A stretch of 40,453 nucleotides of DNA from JAZGER01 sp036480335. GTDB lineage: Bacteria; Pseudomonadota; Gammaproteobacteria; DSM-19610. Below, piece by piece: positions 1-8,473 of the stretch (positions within the stretch are counted from its first letter, which is position 1; each line of letters opens with the position of its first letter). Made by a program: the position numbers and the translations under genes. The notes beneath the pieces are model-generated. The model searched no databases. It saw only the letters and a program-made list of their open reading frames with translations, and was not told where the DNA came from. The DNA lies in NCBI GenBank assembly GCA_036480335.1, contig JAZGGH010000158.1, positions 1 through 40,453 on the forward strand, read 5' to 3'.

Positions 1-1716
1 TTTGCCGGCCAGCATGTGTTTGCCGCGAACGATGCGGTGATCGAAGCGCTCAAGGCAAAGGCAGCATTGGTACATGTGCAGGCCCTGCATCACAGTTATC
101 CGCATTGTTGGCGCCACAAAACACCGATTATTTTTCGCGCCACGCCGCAGTGGTTCATCAGCATGGACAAGCAGGGTTTGCGGAAGCAGGCGCTAGAGGC
201 TATTTCAACGGTTGACTGGTTGCCGGACTGGGGTAAGGCACGTATTCAGGGAATGGTTGAAGGCCGACCTGACTGGTGCGTGTCCCGACAGCGCACCTGG
301 GGTGTACCGATTGCGCTGTTTATCGACAAACAGACGGGCGCACTGCATCCGCAGATGGCAGCGCTAACAGAACAGATTGCGCTGCGGGTTGAAGAGAAAG
401 GTATTGATGCCTGGTTCGAACTGGATGCGGCCGAGTTGCTTGGTGACGATGCAGACACCTATATAAAAACCACGGACACGCTGGATGTCTGGTTTGATTC
501 CGGTGTATCACATTTTTCCGTACTGGAGCAGCGCGATAATCTGCACTGTCCGGCAGACTTGTATCTTGAAGGCTCGGATCAGCATCGCGGCTGGTTCCAG
601 TCATCGCTGCTGTCATCGATGGCTATGCGCGGCAAGCCACCTTACCGGCAGGTGTTGACGCACGGTTTTACCGTCGATGCCAAAGGCCAGAAAATGTCGA
701 AATCAAAAGGCAATGTGGTTGCACCGCAAAAAGTGGTGAACAATCTGGGCGCGGATATTCTCAGACTGTGGGTATCGGCGACTGATTACAGTGGCGAAAT
801 GACCGTGTCTGATGAAATTCTCAAACGTACGGCGGATACCTATCGGCGGATTCGAAACACAGCGCGTTATCTGCTGGCGAATATGAACGGTTTTGATCCG
901 GCTGAACATCAGCTGCCGGTCGATAACATGCTGGCGCTAGATCGATGGGTTATCGAGTACACAGATGCCATGCAAAAGGAAATTGCCGAGGCATATTCGC
1001 ACTATGAATTTCATACCATCTATCAGTGCATCCATCATTTCTGCTCGATTGATCTGGGTAGTTTTTATATCGATGTGATCAAGGATCGCCAGTATACTAC
1101 GCCGGAAAACAGTCTGGCGCGGCGTTCGGCGCAGACAGCGCTGTATCATATCGCTGAAGCACTGGTTCGTTGGATGGCGCCAATTCTGAGTTTTACGGCG
1201 GAAGAAATCTGGAATGTTCTTCCCGGTGAGCGCAATGAATCGGTTTTCCTGAATACCTGGTATGCGCTACCAGAAATAAAGGCAGGCAGTGCGTCCGGGA
1301 ACGGCTTTGATCTTGATTACTGGCGCACGGTGGTGGATGCGCGTGATGCGGTTAGCAAGGAACTGGAGAAATTGCGTGTTGCTGGCGATATTGGTTCTTC
1401 ACTGGATGCTGAAGTGGATTTGTATTGCGATGACAGTCTTTATAAAAAACTTTCATCGCTGGATGATGAGCTACGCTTTGTGTTGATTACTTCCTATGCG
1501 CGGCTGCATCCCTTTGCAGATAAACCCGATACAGCCGTGATTGCCGATGTGAATAATGAGCAACTGGCGATTGTCGTGCAGGCTTGCAGCTATGATAAAT
1601 GTGTACGCTGCTGGCATCATCGTGAGGATGTCGGTCAGCACACTGGTCACCCGGAGCTTTGTGGCCGCTGTGTGGAGAATGTGGATGGTTCCGGTGAGCA
1701 GCGTTTATATGTGTGA
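1..1716 (+). CDS. ileS: Isoleucyl-tRNA synthetase, C-terminal part (5' end outside window)
   Basis: Class I aminoacyl-tRNA synthetase that charges tRNA-Ile in the cytoplasm. The reading frame is open from base 1, so roughly the last 571 residues are present out of the usual 930-940; the N-terminal HIGH motif and part of the editing domain lie upstream. Visible are the DVWFDSG segment, the KMSKSKGN active-site loop (near 690-715), the helical anticodon-binding domain, and a C-terminal zinc ribbon with paired cysteines (CVRCW and CGRC) ending in EQRLYV, as in the E. coli-type enzyme. The stop codon overlaps the lspA start by 8 bases, so the genes are probably translated in concert. Identification is secure. 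Confidence 0.98.
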   Translation, partial: FAGQHVFAANDAVIEALKAKAALVHVQALHHSYPHCWRHKTPIIFRATPQWFISMDKQGLRKQALEAISTVDWLPDWGKARIQGMVEGRPDWCVSRQRTWGVPIALFIDKQTGALHPQMAALTEQIALRVEEKGIDAWFELDAAELLGDDADTYIKTTDTLDVWFDSGVSHFSVLEQRDNLHCPADLYLEGSDQHRGWFQSSLLSSMAMRGKPPYRQVLTHGFTVDAKGQKMSKSKGNVVAPQKVVNNLGADILRLWVSATDYSGEMTVSDEILKRTADTYRRIRNTARYLLANMNGFDPAEHQLPVDNMLALDRWVIEYTDAMQKEIAEAYSHYEFHTIYQCIHHFCSIDLGSFYIDVIKDRQYTTPENSLARRSAQTALYHIAEALVRWMAPILSFTAEEIWNVLPGERNESVFLNTWYALPEIKAGSASGNGFDLDYWRTVVDARDAVSKELEKLRVAGDIGSSLDAEVDLYCDDSLYKKLSSLDDELRFVLITSYARLHPFADKPDTAVIADVNNEQLAIVVQACSYDKCVRCWHHREDVGQHTGHPELCGRCVENVDGSGEQRLYV

Positions 1717-2200
1717 ACGGTCCAGGGGGTATCAATGGTTTTCTCTGGCCGGGCTAGTTATTGTGCTTGATCAGCTTACCAAGTATTTCGCAAATTCCAT
1801 GCTGGATTACGGCCAGCCATTGTCGGTGTTGCCTTCATTCAACCTTACCTTATTATATAATCGTGGCGCGGCTTTCAGCTTCCTCAACGATGCAGGAGGT
1901 TGGCAGCGTTGGTTCTTTACCGCCATTGCTGTGGTTGCCATTGTTTTTATTGTTGTCTGGATTCGCAAGCTTGGCAAGCATGAAACACTTCTGGCTTTCG
2001 CATTAGCCCTGATTCTGGGAGGTGCTGCCGGTAACCTGATCGACAGGGTTCTGTTTGGCTATGTTATCGATTTTATCCAGGTATTTTATAGCGAGTACTT
2101 TTTTCCTGCGTTCAATATTGCCGATTCGGCTATTTCTGTGGGCGCTGTCTTTCTGATCTGGAGCAATCTGAAAGCGCCCAAAAATTCGGGTGCAGCCTGA
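1709..2200 (+). CDS. lspA: Lipoprotein signal peptidase (signal peptidase II)
   Basis: Inner-membrane aspartyl protease that removes the signal peptide from diacylated prolipoproteins. The 163-residue product has four hydrophobic segments. The two conserved catalytic-aspartate regions are visible as GNLIDR...VIDFI and FNIADS, along with the NRGAAFSFL signature. The ATG at 1709 (MCERSRGYQW) is chosen because it gives the usual family length and overlaps the end of ileS by 8 bases; the frame stays open further upstream, but that would run deep into ileS. The order ileS-lspA is classic for proteobacteria. A client lipoprotein could be the BON protein at 33411. Confidence 0.97.
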   Translation: MCERSRGYQWFSLAGLVIVLDQLTKYFANSMLDYGQPLSVLPSFNLTLLYNRGAAFSFLNDAGGWQRWFFTAIAVVAIVFIVVWIRKLGKHETLLAFALALILGGAAGNLIDRVLFGYVIDFIQVFYSEYFFPAFNIADSAISVGAVFLIWSNLKAPKNSGAA

Positions 2201-2201
2201 T

Positions 2202-2654
2202 ATGCAAATCACCTACGGCGTAAAAGTCACCCTGCATTTTTCACTGACATTGTCTGATGGTACTGTGGCGTTTAGTACCTATGATGAAGAGCCGATTAGC
2301 TTTGTGATGGGTGATGGCTCGCTGGAAAAAACACTGGAACTGGCGATCCTTGGATTGCGCAGCGGTGAGAAGCAGGCATTAACACTGGATCCAGGACAGG
2401 CATTTGGTATGCCTGATCCCGAGTCGATTATCAGTATGCCGCGTTCGCAGTTTCCTGATGATATGCAAGTTGAACCAGGCACCATTATTGAATTTACTCG
2501 TGAAGATGGCAATCAAGTGCCGGGCACCATATTGCATGCAGATAAGGAAAAAGTCAGCGTTGATTTTAATCATCCCTTTGCTGGGCATACACTGGATTTT
2601 TCTGTGGATGTTATCGATGTTGAGCCTTTTGCAGGCGAGGGAGTTGAGGTTTAA
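2202..2654 (+). CDS. fkpB: FKBP-type peptidyl-prolyl isomerase (SlpA/FkpB)
   Basis: Cytoplasmic prolyl cis-trans isomerase and chaperone of the SlyD-like FKBP branch. The 150-residue protein has the split FKBP fold: an N-terminal strand region (VTLHFSLTLSDGTV), an inserted flap domain (PGQAFGMPDPESIISMPRSQFP), and the closing strand segment with DFNHPFAGHTLDFSVDVIDV, which is the SlyD/FkpB hallmark. The ATG at 2202 lies 1 base after the lspA stop and gives the length of the E. coli protein. A GTG at 2190 that overlaps lspA is the alternative. The gene sits between lspA and ispH, as in E. coli and Pseudomonas. Confidence 0.95.
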   Translation: MQITYGVKVTLHFSLTLSDGTVAFSTYDEEPISFVMGDGSLEKTLELAILGLRSGEKQALTLDPGQAFGMPDPESIISMPRSQFPDDMQVEPGTIIEFTREDGNQVPGTILHADKEKVSVDFNHPFAGHTLDFSVDVIDVEPFAGEGVEV

Positions 2655-3601
2655 TGAAAGCAATACTCGCTAATCCGCGGGGTTTCTGCGCTGGCGTTGA
2701 TCGCGCTATTGAAATTGTACAACGGGCACTGGAGCTTTTTGGTGCGCCAATCTATGTTCGCCATGAAGTCGTGCATAACCGCTATGTCGTCAATGATCTG
2801 CGTGAACGCGGTGCAGTATTTGTTGACGAACTGGACGAAGTGCCGGATGGTGAGACTGTGATTTTCAGTGCGCATGGCGTTTCTCAGGCTGTTAAACAGG
2901 AAGCCGAACGGCGCGAATTGAAAGTGTTTGATGCAACCTGTCCATTGGTAACCAAGGTGCATATGGAAGTGATGCGTTTCAGTCGCGCTGGCCGGGAATG
3001 TATTCTTATCGGTCACAAAGGACACCCGGAAGTAGACGGGACGATGGGGCAGTATGACTATACAGCCGGTGGTGCGATGTATTTGGTAGAAACACCGGAC
3101 GATGTTCAACAGCTCAGAGTTGTGAATCCTGATGCATTAAGTTATGTGACTCAGACGACCTTATCGATGGACGATACGGCAAAAGTCATTGATACACTCA
3201 GAGCACGTTTCCCGGCAATCGAAGGGCCGCGCAAGGATGATATCTGCTATGCCACGCAGAATCGGCAGGACGCTGTGAGAGAGTTGGCTATGGTGGTGGA
3301 TATGATGCTGGTTGTTGGTTCAGCCAATAGCTCAAATTCAAATCGGCTACGCGAACTGGCTGAGCAGCAGGGTGTTTCCGCTTACCTGATAGATAGCGCT
3401 GAAGATATTGATAATGACTGGTTAAAGGATGTGCGTGTTGTGGGTATTACCGCAGGTGCATCTGCGCCTGCGGTACTGGTTGAAGAACTCATCAATCATC
3501 TAAAAATACTGGGCGTTAATGATGTTGTGCAGCCGCAGGGTGTGACGGAGACGGTAAAATTTTCACTGCCTCGGGAACTGCTTACCAGCCACAATCGCTA
3601 G
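2654..3601 (+). CDS. ispH: 4-hydroxy-3-methylbut-2-enyl diphosphate reductase
   Basis: Iron-sulfur enzyme of the last step of the MEP isoprenoid pathway, making IPP and DMAPP from HMBPP. The 315-residue length is normal. The three cluster cysteines are visible in PRGFCAGVDRA (near residue 12), DATCPLVTK (near 96) and DDICYATQNRQ (near 197). SANSSNSNRL and TAGASAP near the C-terminus are also conserved. The ATG overlaps the last base of the fkpB stop. The 3' end runs 20 bases into the convergent pilE gene, so the two genes share their terminal codons on opposite strands. Confidence 0.98.
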   Translation: MKAILANPRGFCAGVDRAIEIVQRALELFGAPIYVRHEVVHNRYVVNDLRERGAVFVDELDEVPDGETVIFSAHGVSQAVKQEAERRELKVFDATCPLVTKVHMEVMRFSRAGRECILIGHKGHPEVDGTMGQYDYTAGGAMYLVETPDDVQQLRVVNPDALSYVTQTTLSMDDTAKVIDTLRARFPAIEGPRKDDICYATQNRQDAVRELAMVVDMMLVVGSANSSNSNRLRELAEQQGVSAYLIDSAEDIDNDWLKDVRVVGITAGASAPAVLVEELINHLKILGVNDVVQPQGVTETVKFSLPRELLTSHNR

Positions 3602-4013
3602 CAGTTATACCCGTATCAGCACCGGATAGAGTTTGCGCACCAGCCTGGTTGATTACAAAAGAACCACATTTATCTCCAGATTGAGCACCTTGGGGGGCAG
3701 CGGTCACAGTGAATTCGGAGCCAGAGGGTGTGCCTCCAACTGTTGAAGACAGGGTATAGAAGGTTTTTGCTGAGGTGCCCGTTGCAGAAAATCCAGTATA
3801 GGATCCATTCAACGCATACCGCCGCTCAGCCCGATGAGACTGTTCCAGTAATGCCGCTATCGCGTCTGATCGCCGCGTTGTTCGCACACTTTCCTGATAA
3901 GAGGGATAGGCAATAGCGCCAAGGATGCCGATAATGGCAACGACAATCATCAGTTCAATCAGGGTGAATCCGCTGTCTTTGTGAGATTGCAAAAGTAGTC
4001 TTTTATATGACAT
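3582..4013 (-). CDS. pilE: Minor pilin, PilE type
   Basis: Type IV pilin-like protein of 143 residues, expected to be processed by the prepilin peptidase PilD, N-methylated, and built into the pilus tip or pseudopilus. A short leader (about 14 residues, ending SG) precedes the peptidase site SG/FTLIELMIVVAIIGILGAIAYPSYQ with the essential glutamate at +5. The C-terminal half has two cysteines (GDKCGSF and SDCGW) that could form the usual disulfide loop. It is the last gene of the minor-pilin operon, in the same place beside ispH as pilE in Pseudomonas. It could be called a general minor pilin, but position favours PilE. Confidence 0.9.
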   Translation of the reverse strand: MSYKRLLLQSHKDSGFTLIELMIVVAIIGILGAIAYPSYQESVRTTRRSDAIAALLEQSHRAERRYALNGSYTGFSATGTSAKTFYTLSSTVGGTPSGSEFTVTAAPQGAQSGDKCGSFVINQAGAQTLSGADTGITASDCGW

Positions 4014-4027
4014 GTGGTTACCTATAG

Positions 4028-4279
4028 TTACTGAAGTGGTTCAGGTTGTTCTTTTTTTGTTTTCGGTTGAGATAGGTATTTCTTTTTCCTCGACTCTTTT
4101 GTGACTTTATTATCACCCGTTTCTTTATATTGATCCGGTGCTGCGTAGTCTGTTTTTTGTTCTTTATAACTCTTCTGATGAGTGTTTGCTGATCTGTCTG
4201 CACTGCTCACATGTGCAAAAGCTGCAGTTAATGCAAAGACAATAACTTTATATAGTTGTTGACGATTAGTTTTTACCAT
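4028..4279 (-). CDS. Small secreted lysine/glutamine-rich protein in the PilY2 position
   Basis: An 83-residue reading frame between pilY1 and pilE. It begins with a signal peptide-like stretch (VIVFALTAAFAHVSSA) followed by a very hydrophilic tail rich in Lys, Gln, Glu and Asp with no recognisable domain. The ATG at 4279 is preceded by AGAAGG at suitable spacing; a longer version starting at 4345 would overlap the end of pilY1. In Pseudomonas the same slot holds pilY2, a small exported protein that helps pilus biogenesis, but I see no clear sequence match. The call therefore rests on position, leader and ribosome binding site, and the gene could still be spurious. Confidence 0.5.
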   Translation of the reverse strand: MVKTNRQQLYKVIVFALTAAFAHVSSADRSANTHQKSYKEQKTDYAAPDQYKETGDNKVTKESRKKKYLSQPKTKKEQPEPLQ

Positions 4280-4326
4280 TATTACTAGCCTTCTGTAGAG
4301 TGAATATTCAACTTTTAAAAAATTCG

Positions 4327-7300
4327 TTATCGGATTCGCCGCCATGATTGCCGACCTTGATTATAACCACCAGTGCCGGCCAGAGGATCACCATCGGGTG
4401 TTAATATAAAATCATTTCCTGGATTTGTGACCGTGGTGACTTCACCCATCATTCCGTCGTACCCAATAACAGAAACAGCAACGAGTTGCCCATCGACCGT
4501 GACCAGATCGCCACTGTCGATAACACCATCACCATTGAGATCAAATATAGAACTGGTAGGGTTGTTTCCGGTAATCGAGTCCAGAGAATAAAGCCAGCTT
4601 TTACTGCCATTAGTGCAGACCTTTGCGGTTCCCGGGACGACAACAGAAAACTCTATGCGGCCCTTGCGGATATGTGCTGTGTTGATAACGCGCTCACCAT
4701 CACCCGTGGTTGCAGAGGCCAGTTTCAGGTCAATATACCAGCCACTAACAGAACTATAGTTCACAGCGTTTGAAGACACGACTCGGACATTTCGGGTCTT
4801 ATTGTTTGTATTAGTGCTAGCATTTAATTCCTGCTCTGTGATGGTTTGAGCCTGTAGATCACTGCGATCACGGTTGGTATTATCAGTGTCACTACTGTCA
4901 ATGACTAATGTGTTATCCCGGATGGCATAAAAAGTTTCAAATTCTGGGCTGTTAGGTAATGTTGCATCTCCAGTTTCGAAAAATTTACCCGTCCCGAAGT
5001 AAACCATAACACCACCGTCTGGATGAGCAGAGACTTCCGGTTTGACCGAAATATGCTGTTCATTGCCTGTATTGAGCGCTGTGGCAGAGAATAATAAATC
5101 TGCAGACCAGTTGCTGTTGGAAGCATTTCGAAGATCAAAGCGCCACAGATTTCCCCGATAATCACCCGCATAGATAATATCAACTGTCTGGTTGCCATCC
5201 AGATCAACAGGGTTTGGTGGTGAAAGCCCATTAGGATTACTGGCCGAACCATTGTTGGTAGCAATTTTTGTGATAGAGCCATCGTCAAGATCAATCAATA
5301 ACAGCATGGCCGTGAAATTATCGCTGTAATAACCATTGGCAACGGCAGCATACCATTTGCCATCATTCAAACGGACGATAGAGGCTTCGCCTAGCGAATA
5401 GCCCATATCTGCATCGGTAACTTCCCACAGAACATCATCGCCACCGCTGTCGAATGACTGAGGTTTGGAGACATTCAGTGCAAATACTGAGCGCCCACCG
5501 GCACCAGGGGTTCCGACCAGGACAGTTTTCCAGTCATTATTCACATAAGCAGGAAAAACAGTCAGTTTGCCGTCAACAGTATATTTGTGGTTGCTGTTGT
5601 AGTCTGATGCAGCCAGCCCGGCCAGATTCGGAAATACAGAGTGCGGTACATAGGCAAACATTTCGGTGCCAGTGTCGGCATTAAAGGCATGCAGCATGCC
5701 ATCATTAGCACCCACATAGACTGCATTTGTGCGTCCAGTATAGTCAGCATGATTGATGAAGGTGGTGTATTTTGAGCCTTCCAGGCCACTGTACTGGTTG
5801 AAAGGTAAGTGTTTCTGACCGACGAAAACTGGTGATGAATTAACGATATCACCAAGTAATGAATCACGTACTCTGAACTTATCGTTATGAGTACCGGAAT
5901 CATCTGTACTACTGCGCAGCCAGGAAACCAGTTCAGAGCCATAGATGTTATTATCTGCGCCACTCGGCTTATTTGCGAGTAAATAATTCTTCATTGAACT
6001 GTTCAGGCTGGTGGTGCCATCGGAGGCCCACGTAAAGGGAATTCCTACACCCGTGTTTGAATTATAGGTTGGGTCATAGGTAATTATTTTTCGCGAGCCG
6101 TGTGCGGGTAGCTGGTTGCTGGCAACCCAGGAAGTATTGGTGGCCAGAGTACCATTAGCAGGATTAATGGCATAGGCCTTAATATCCCCGGTCCATTCAC
6201 CACTATCATAACTTGCCTGGAAGGTTTTGCTGCCAGCCGTCAGTTTAAAAGAATTCACACCCATAGGGGCGGCGATGCTGGCAGCCTGGGTTTTAGCATC
6301 GGCAACAGCGGACTGCAGTGCAGTGGTTAACTGGTCAGTAGTTGATGCTGTGTAGTATGCGCCATGCCCGTAGGCGGCAGCATGTTCGAGCATGTCCATA
6401 GTAACCGTAAAGCCTACTGTATAGGTTTGCAGGTTTTGTTGATCGAATGCGGTATCTTCATAGCTTTCGCCATCGCCGTCATTACCATCATTTGCTGTTC
6501 TCATATCAATATCATAGGCAAATTTGGCAATGTCATCGAGATAGTAGTCGTCAGTTGCACCTGAATTGCTTGAATTTGTATCTGATGGTGCACTGGGAGA
6601 AAGGTCTCCATCCCAGTTTGGCAGCGAGGTTGTTGTGATATCCTGATCGGCCGGGTCTTCGTTGGCAGAGGGTAAATTGCCGTCTTTCCAGGGGGTACCA
6701 TCGGTGAGGACAATGCCGAAATTCTTCTGGCAGCGAAACTGGATAGGGCTCTTGTAATTACCTGATTTTGCGCCGTAGAAGCTGCTCATTCCCCGGAAAT
6801 AGCGGGTGACTTCATAGTAGGCTTCGGCCAGCGGTGTGTTGTGTGAGGCGGTGAGGTCATCGATTGCCTTGATCAGTTCTGGGGTGTTGTTATCATCGCA
6901 TTCCTCGTGAATGGTTGCGCCTTCTCCATAATCATCTGAAGAATCACCATAGAATCCAGCCAAACCAAATCGTACGCCCGTGGTATCGGTAACAAGGTCT
7001 GTAGCCACAGATTGAGCTACCTGCAGTCGGGTTTGATTCGGTATGATTGAAGTTAAGTCGTCATTGTTATTATAGGTACTGAACAGATAATTCAGGTATT
7101 TGATCTGGTAACGGGTATTACCATTGCCTTCAGGGTCTGGCAGCTTCAGACATTTATTATTATAAAAACTGCCTTTTCTACCGTTGCTACAATTTGGTAT
7201 ATCCTTGTAATAAAGTAGAGTACCGAAGCTTACATAACTGCCATCAAAATATTCTGTATGGCTTCCTTGCGGATTATAGTTATCCGCTTCAATAATATGA

Positions 7301-7896
7301 TCCATACTGCCTGAGGTATCGGCCAATATCATAATATTGGGTTTTGCAGAGGCGCTGACTGAGAGGGGTACATCAGAAATTTGTTTGGGATCTGTTACGT
7401 TAATGGGAATCAGGGTCAATTTGTCCAGCCTGCTTTCATATTCACGAAAATAAACGGTGACAGTATTTATGCCGGCGGCCAGGGTAAACTCGACATCGGC
7501 ACCGTTTCCATCGCCATCACTGACTCTATCAGAGGCCCATGAATGGGGCAGGTTCCAACGATATCCCTGGCCGCCATTAACTGAAACCCAGAAGGAATCC
7601 TTGTTACCATCGGGCCCTTTGACGATACCTTCAATTTCGTAGGTTCCAGGGTGGGTCACGGTGAAGTTAAAAATAGCTTTGGGAGTGATGGACTGGTCGT
7701 AGACACTCTCTCTGGGAGAGTAATCTTCGTCGCGTATATATATATGACTACCAGATGTACCTGTTTCAAAGCCAGAATGCGATGTGTCTTCTGCTTCAAT
7801 TTCCAGCACTGCGGTTGTGCTATAGACTACAGGTGCAAAGAAAAATAAAGCACTGAGTAATAGAATCTTTGTTTGTAAAAAATGAATGTTTTTCAT
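4327..7896 (-). CDS. pilY1: PilY1 pilus-tip adhesin with N-terminal carbohydrate-binding-like domain
   Basis: Large exported tip adhesin and retraction modulator of type IV pili, 1189 residues from the ATG at 7896. That start is preferred over the ATG at 7902 because AAGG lies 7 bases before it. Residues 1-26 are a signal peptide. Residues about 29-164 (LEIEAED at the start, LDKLTLIPI at the end) resemble a CBM6/CBM35-type beta-sandwich. A von Willebrand A domain follows, with the MIDAS motif DTSGS at 193-197. The C-terminal half is the PilY1 beta-propeller (VYVGANDGMLHAFNADTG) with a calcium loop DLDGNQTVD near 5170-5210, and a second EF-like loop DLNGDGVID lies near 4505-4540. Pseudomonas PilY1 is of similar size, but I do not know it to carry the N-terminal module. 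Confidence 0.93.
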   Translation of the reverse strand: MKNIHFLQTKILLLSALFFFAPVVYSTTAVLEIEAEDTSHSGFETGTSGSHIYIRDEDYSPRESVYDQSITPKAIFNFTVTHPGTYEIEGIVKGPDGNKDSFWVSVNGGQGYRWNLPHSWASDRVSDGDGNGADVEFTLAAGINTVTVYFREYESRLDKLTLIPINVTDPKQISDVPLSVSASAKPNIMILADTSGSMDHIIEADNYNPQGSHTEYFDGSYVSFGTLLYYKDIPNCSNGRKGSFYNNKCLKLPDPEGNGNTRYQIKYLNYLFSTYNNNDDLTSIIPNQTRLQVAQSVATDLVTDTTGVRFGLAGFYGDSSDDYGEGATIHEECDDNNTPELIKAIDDLTASHNTPLAEAYYEVTRYFRGMSSFYGAKSGNYKSPIQFRCQKNFGIVLTDGTPWKDGNLPSANEDPADQDITTTSLPNWDGDLSPSAPSDTNSSNSGATDDYYLDDIAKFAYDIDMRTANDGNDGDGESYEDTAFDQQNLQTYTVGFTVTMDMLEHAAAYGHGAYYTASTTDQLTTALQSAVADAKTQAASIAAPMGVNSFKLTAGSKTFQASYDSGEWTGDIKAYAINPANGTLATNTSWVASNQLPAHGSRKIITYDPTYNSNTGVGIPFTWASDGTTSLNSSMKNYLLANKPSGADNNIYGSELVSWLRSSTDDSGTHNDKFRVRDSLLGDIVNSSPVFVGQKHLPFNQYSGLEGSKYTTFINHADYTGRTNAVYVGANDGMLHAFNADTGTEMFAYVPHSVFPNLAGLAASDYNSNHKYTVDGKLTVFPAYVNNDWKTVLVGTPGAGGRSVFALNVSKPQSFDSGGDDVLWEVTDADMGYSLGEASIVRLNDGKWYAAVANGYYSDNFTAMLLLIDLDDGSITKIATNNGSASNPNGLSPPNPVDLDGNQTVDIIYAGDYRGNLWRFDLRNASNSNWSADLLFSATALNTGNEQHISVKPEVSAHPDGGVMVYFGTGKFFETGDATLPNSPEFETFYAIRDNTLVIDSSDTDNTNRDRSDLQAQTITEQELNASTNTNNKTRNVRVVSSNAVNYSSVSGWYIDLKLASATTGDGERVINTAHIRKGRIEFSVVVPGTAKVCTNGSKSWLYSLDSITGNNPTSSIFDLNGDGVIDSGDLVTVDGQLVAVSVIGYDGMMGEVTTVTNPGNDFILTPDGDPLAGTGGYNQGRQSWRRIR

Positions 7897-7915
7897 GGCC
7901 ATACCTTGATCGTTA

Positions 7916-8440
7916 TTAACGCTGATAAATGCTTTGTACGATAGCGATTGCTTTATCTGTCTTGCCTTCGCTATAGGCGGTAATTCGGTAAAATGAGGAA
8001 GTCGTATTCTGCTCATTAAAACCAATGGGTCCCTGTGCTCTGTTGGTCACAGGCGGCAAAATTTCAACCAGATAGCTGGGCTGGTTTGGTAGTGTACTCA
8101 TGGTGGTGGTTAAATCTGCAGATGAACTGCTGCTGGTGAGGTTGCCTGTTGTCGTGTAAATTGGGCTGCCTTCACTGGTTTCATTGGCTTCTGATAGCCA
8201 TGGAGTTGTCGATACGTTGGGTACTGTCACAGCTGTCAGTTGTGATTCACCTTCTCGGAGAGCGGCTTCTGCAGCTTGCAATGCATGTATAGAATCGAGC
8301 AAATTGCCGGCCATTTTTTCTTCGATGGTGGTACCCTTAAGTCCGCTTACGCCGAGCAAAGTCATGACTAATAACATGATCAGAGATATAAACAATACCG
8401 CACCTCGTTGAGATGCTGGTGTTACCGATGATTTTTTCAT
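7916..8440 (-). CDS. pilX: Minor pilin assembly protein PilX
   Basis: Component of the pilus-tip minor pilin complex. The roughly 174-residue product starts MKKSSVTPASQRGAVLFISLIMLLVMTLLGVSG, the PilX pattern in which the prepilin motif is replaced by QRGAVLFISLI without the usual FTLIE. EEKMAGN and HALQAAEAALREGE follow, both typical of PilX N-domains. The start at 8440 is chosen because a purine-rich GAAAGAAG lies about 8 bases upstream; a GTG at 8449 is also in frame. It lies between pilW and pilY1 in the canonical order, 19 bases before the pilY1 start. Confidence 0.92.
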   Translation of the reverse strand: MKKSSVTPASQRGAVLFISLIMLLVMTLLGVSGLKGTTIEEKMAGNLLDSIHALQAAEAALREGESQLTAVTVPNVSTTPWLSEANETSEGSPIYTTTGNLTSSSSSADLTTTMSTLPNQPSYLVEILPPVTNRAQGPIGFNEQNTTSSFYRITAYSEGKTDKAIAIVQSIYQR

Positions 8441-8473
8441 AATAATCACTTCTTTCTCTCAGTAGTAGTCGGG

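Noticed and set aside
1487..1735. Minus-strand frames inside ileS and similar frames inside other genes
   Set aside because: They are antisense shadows of well-identified genes with no start signals or domain content.
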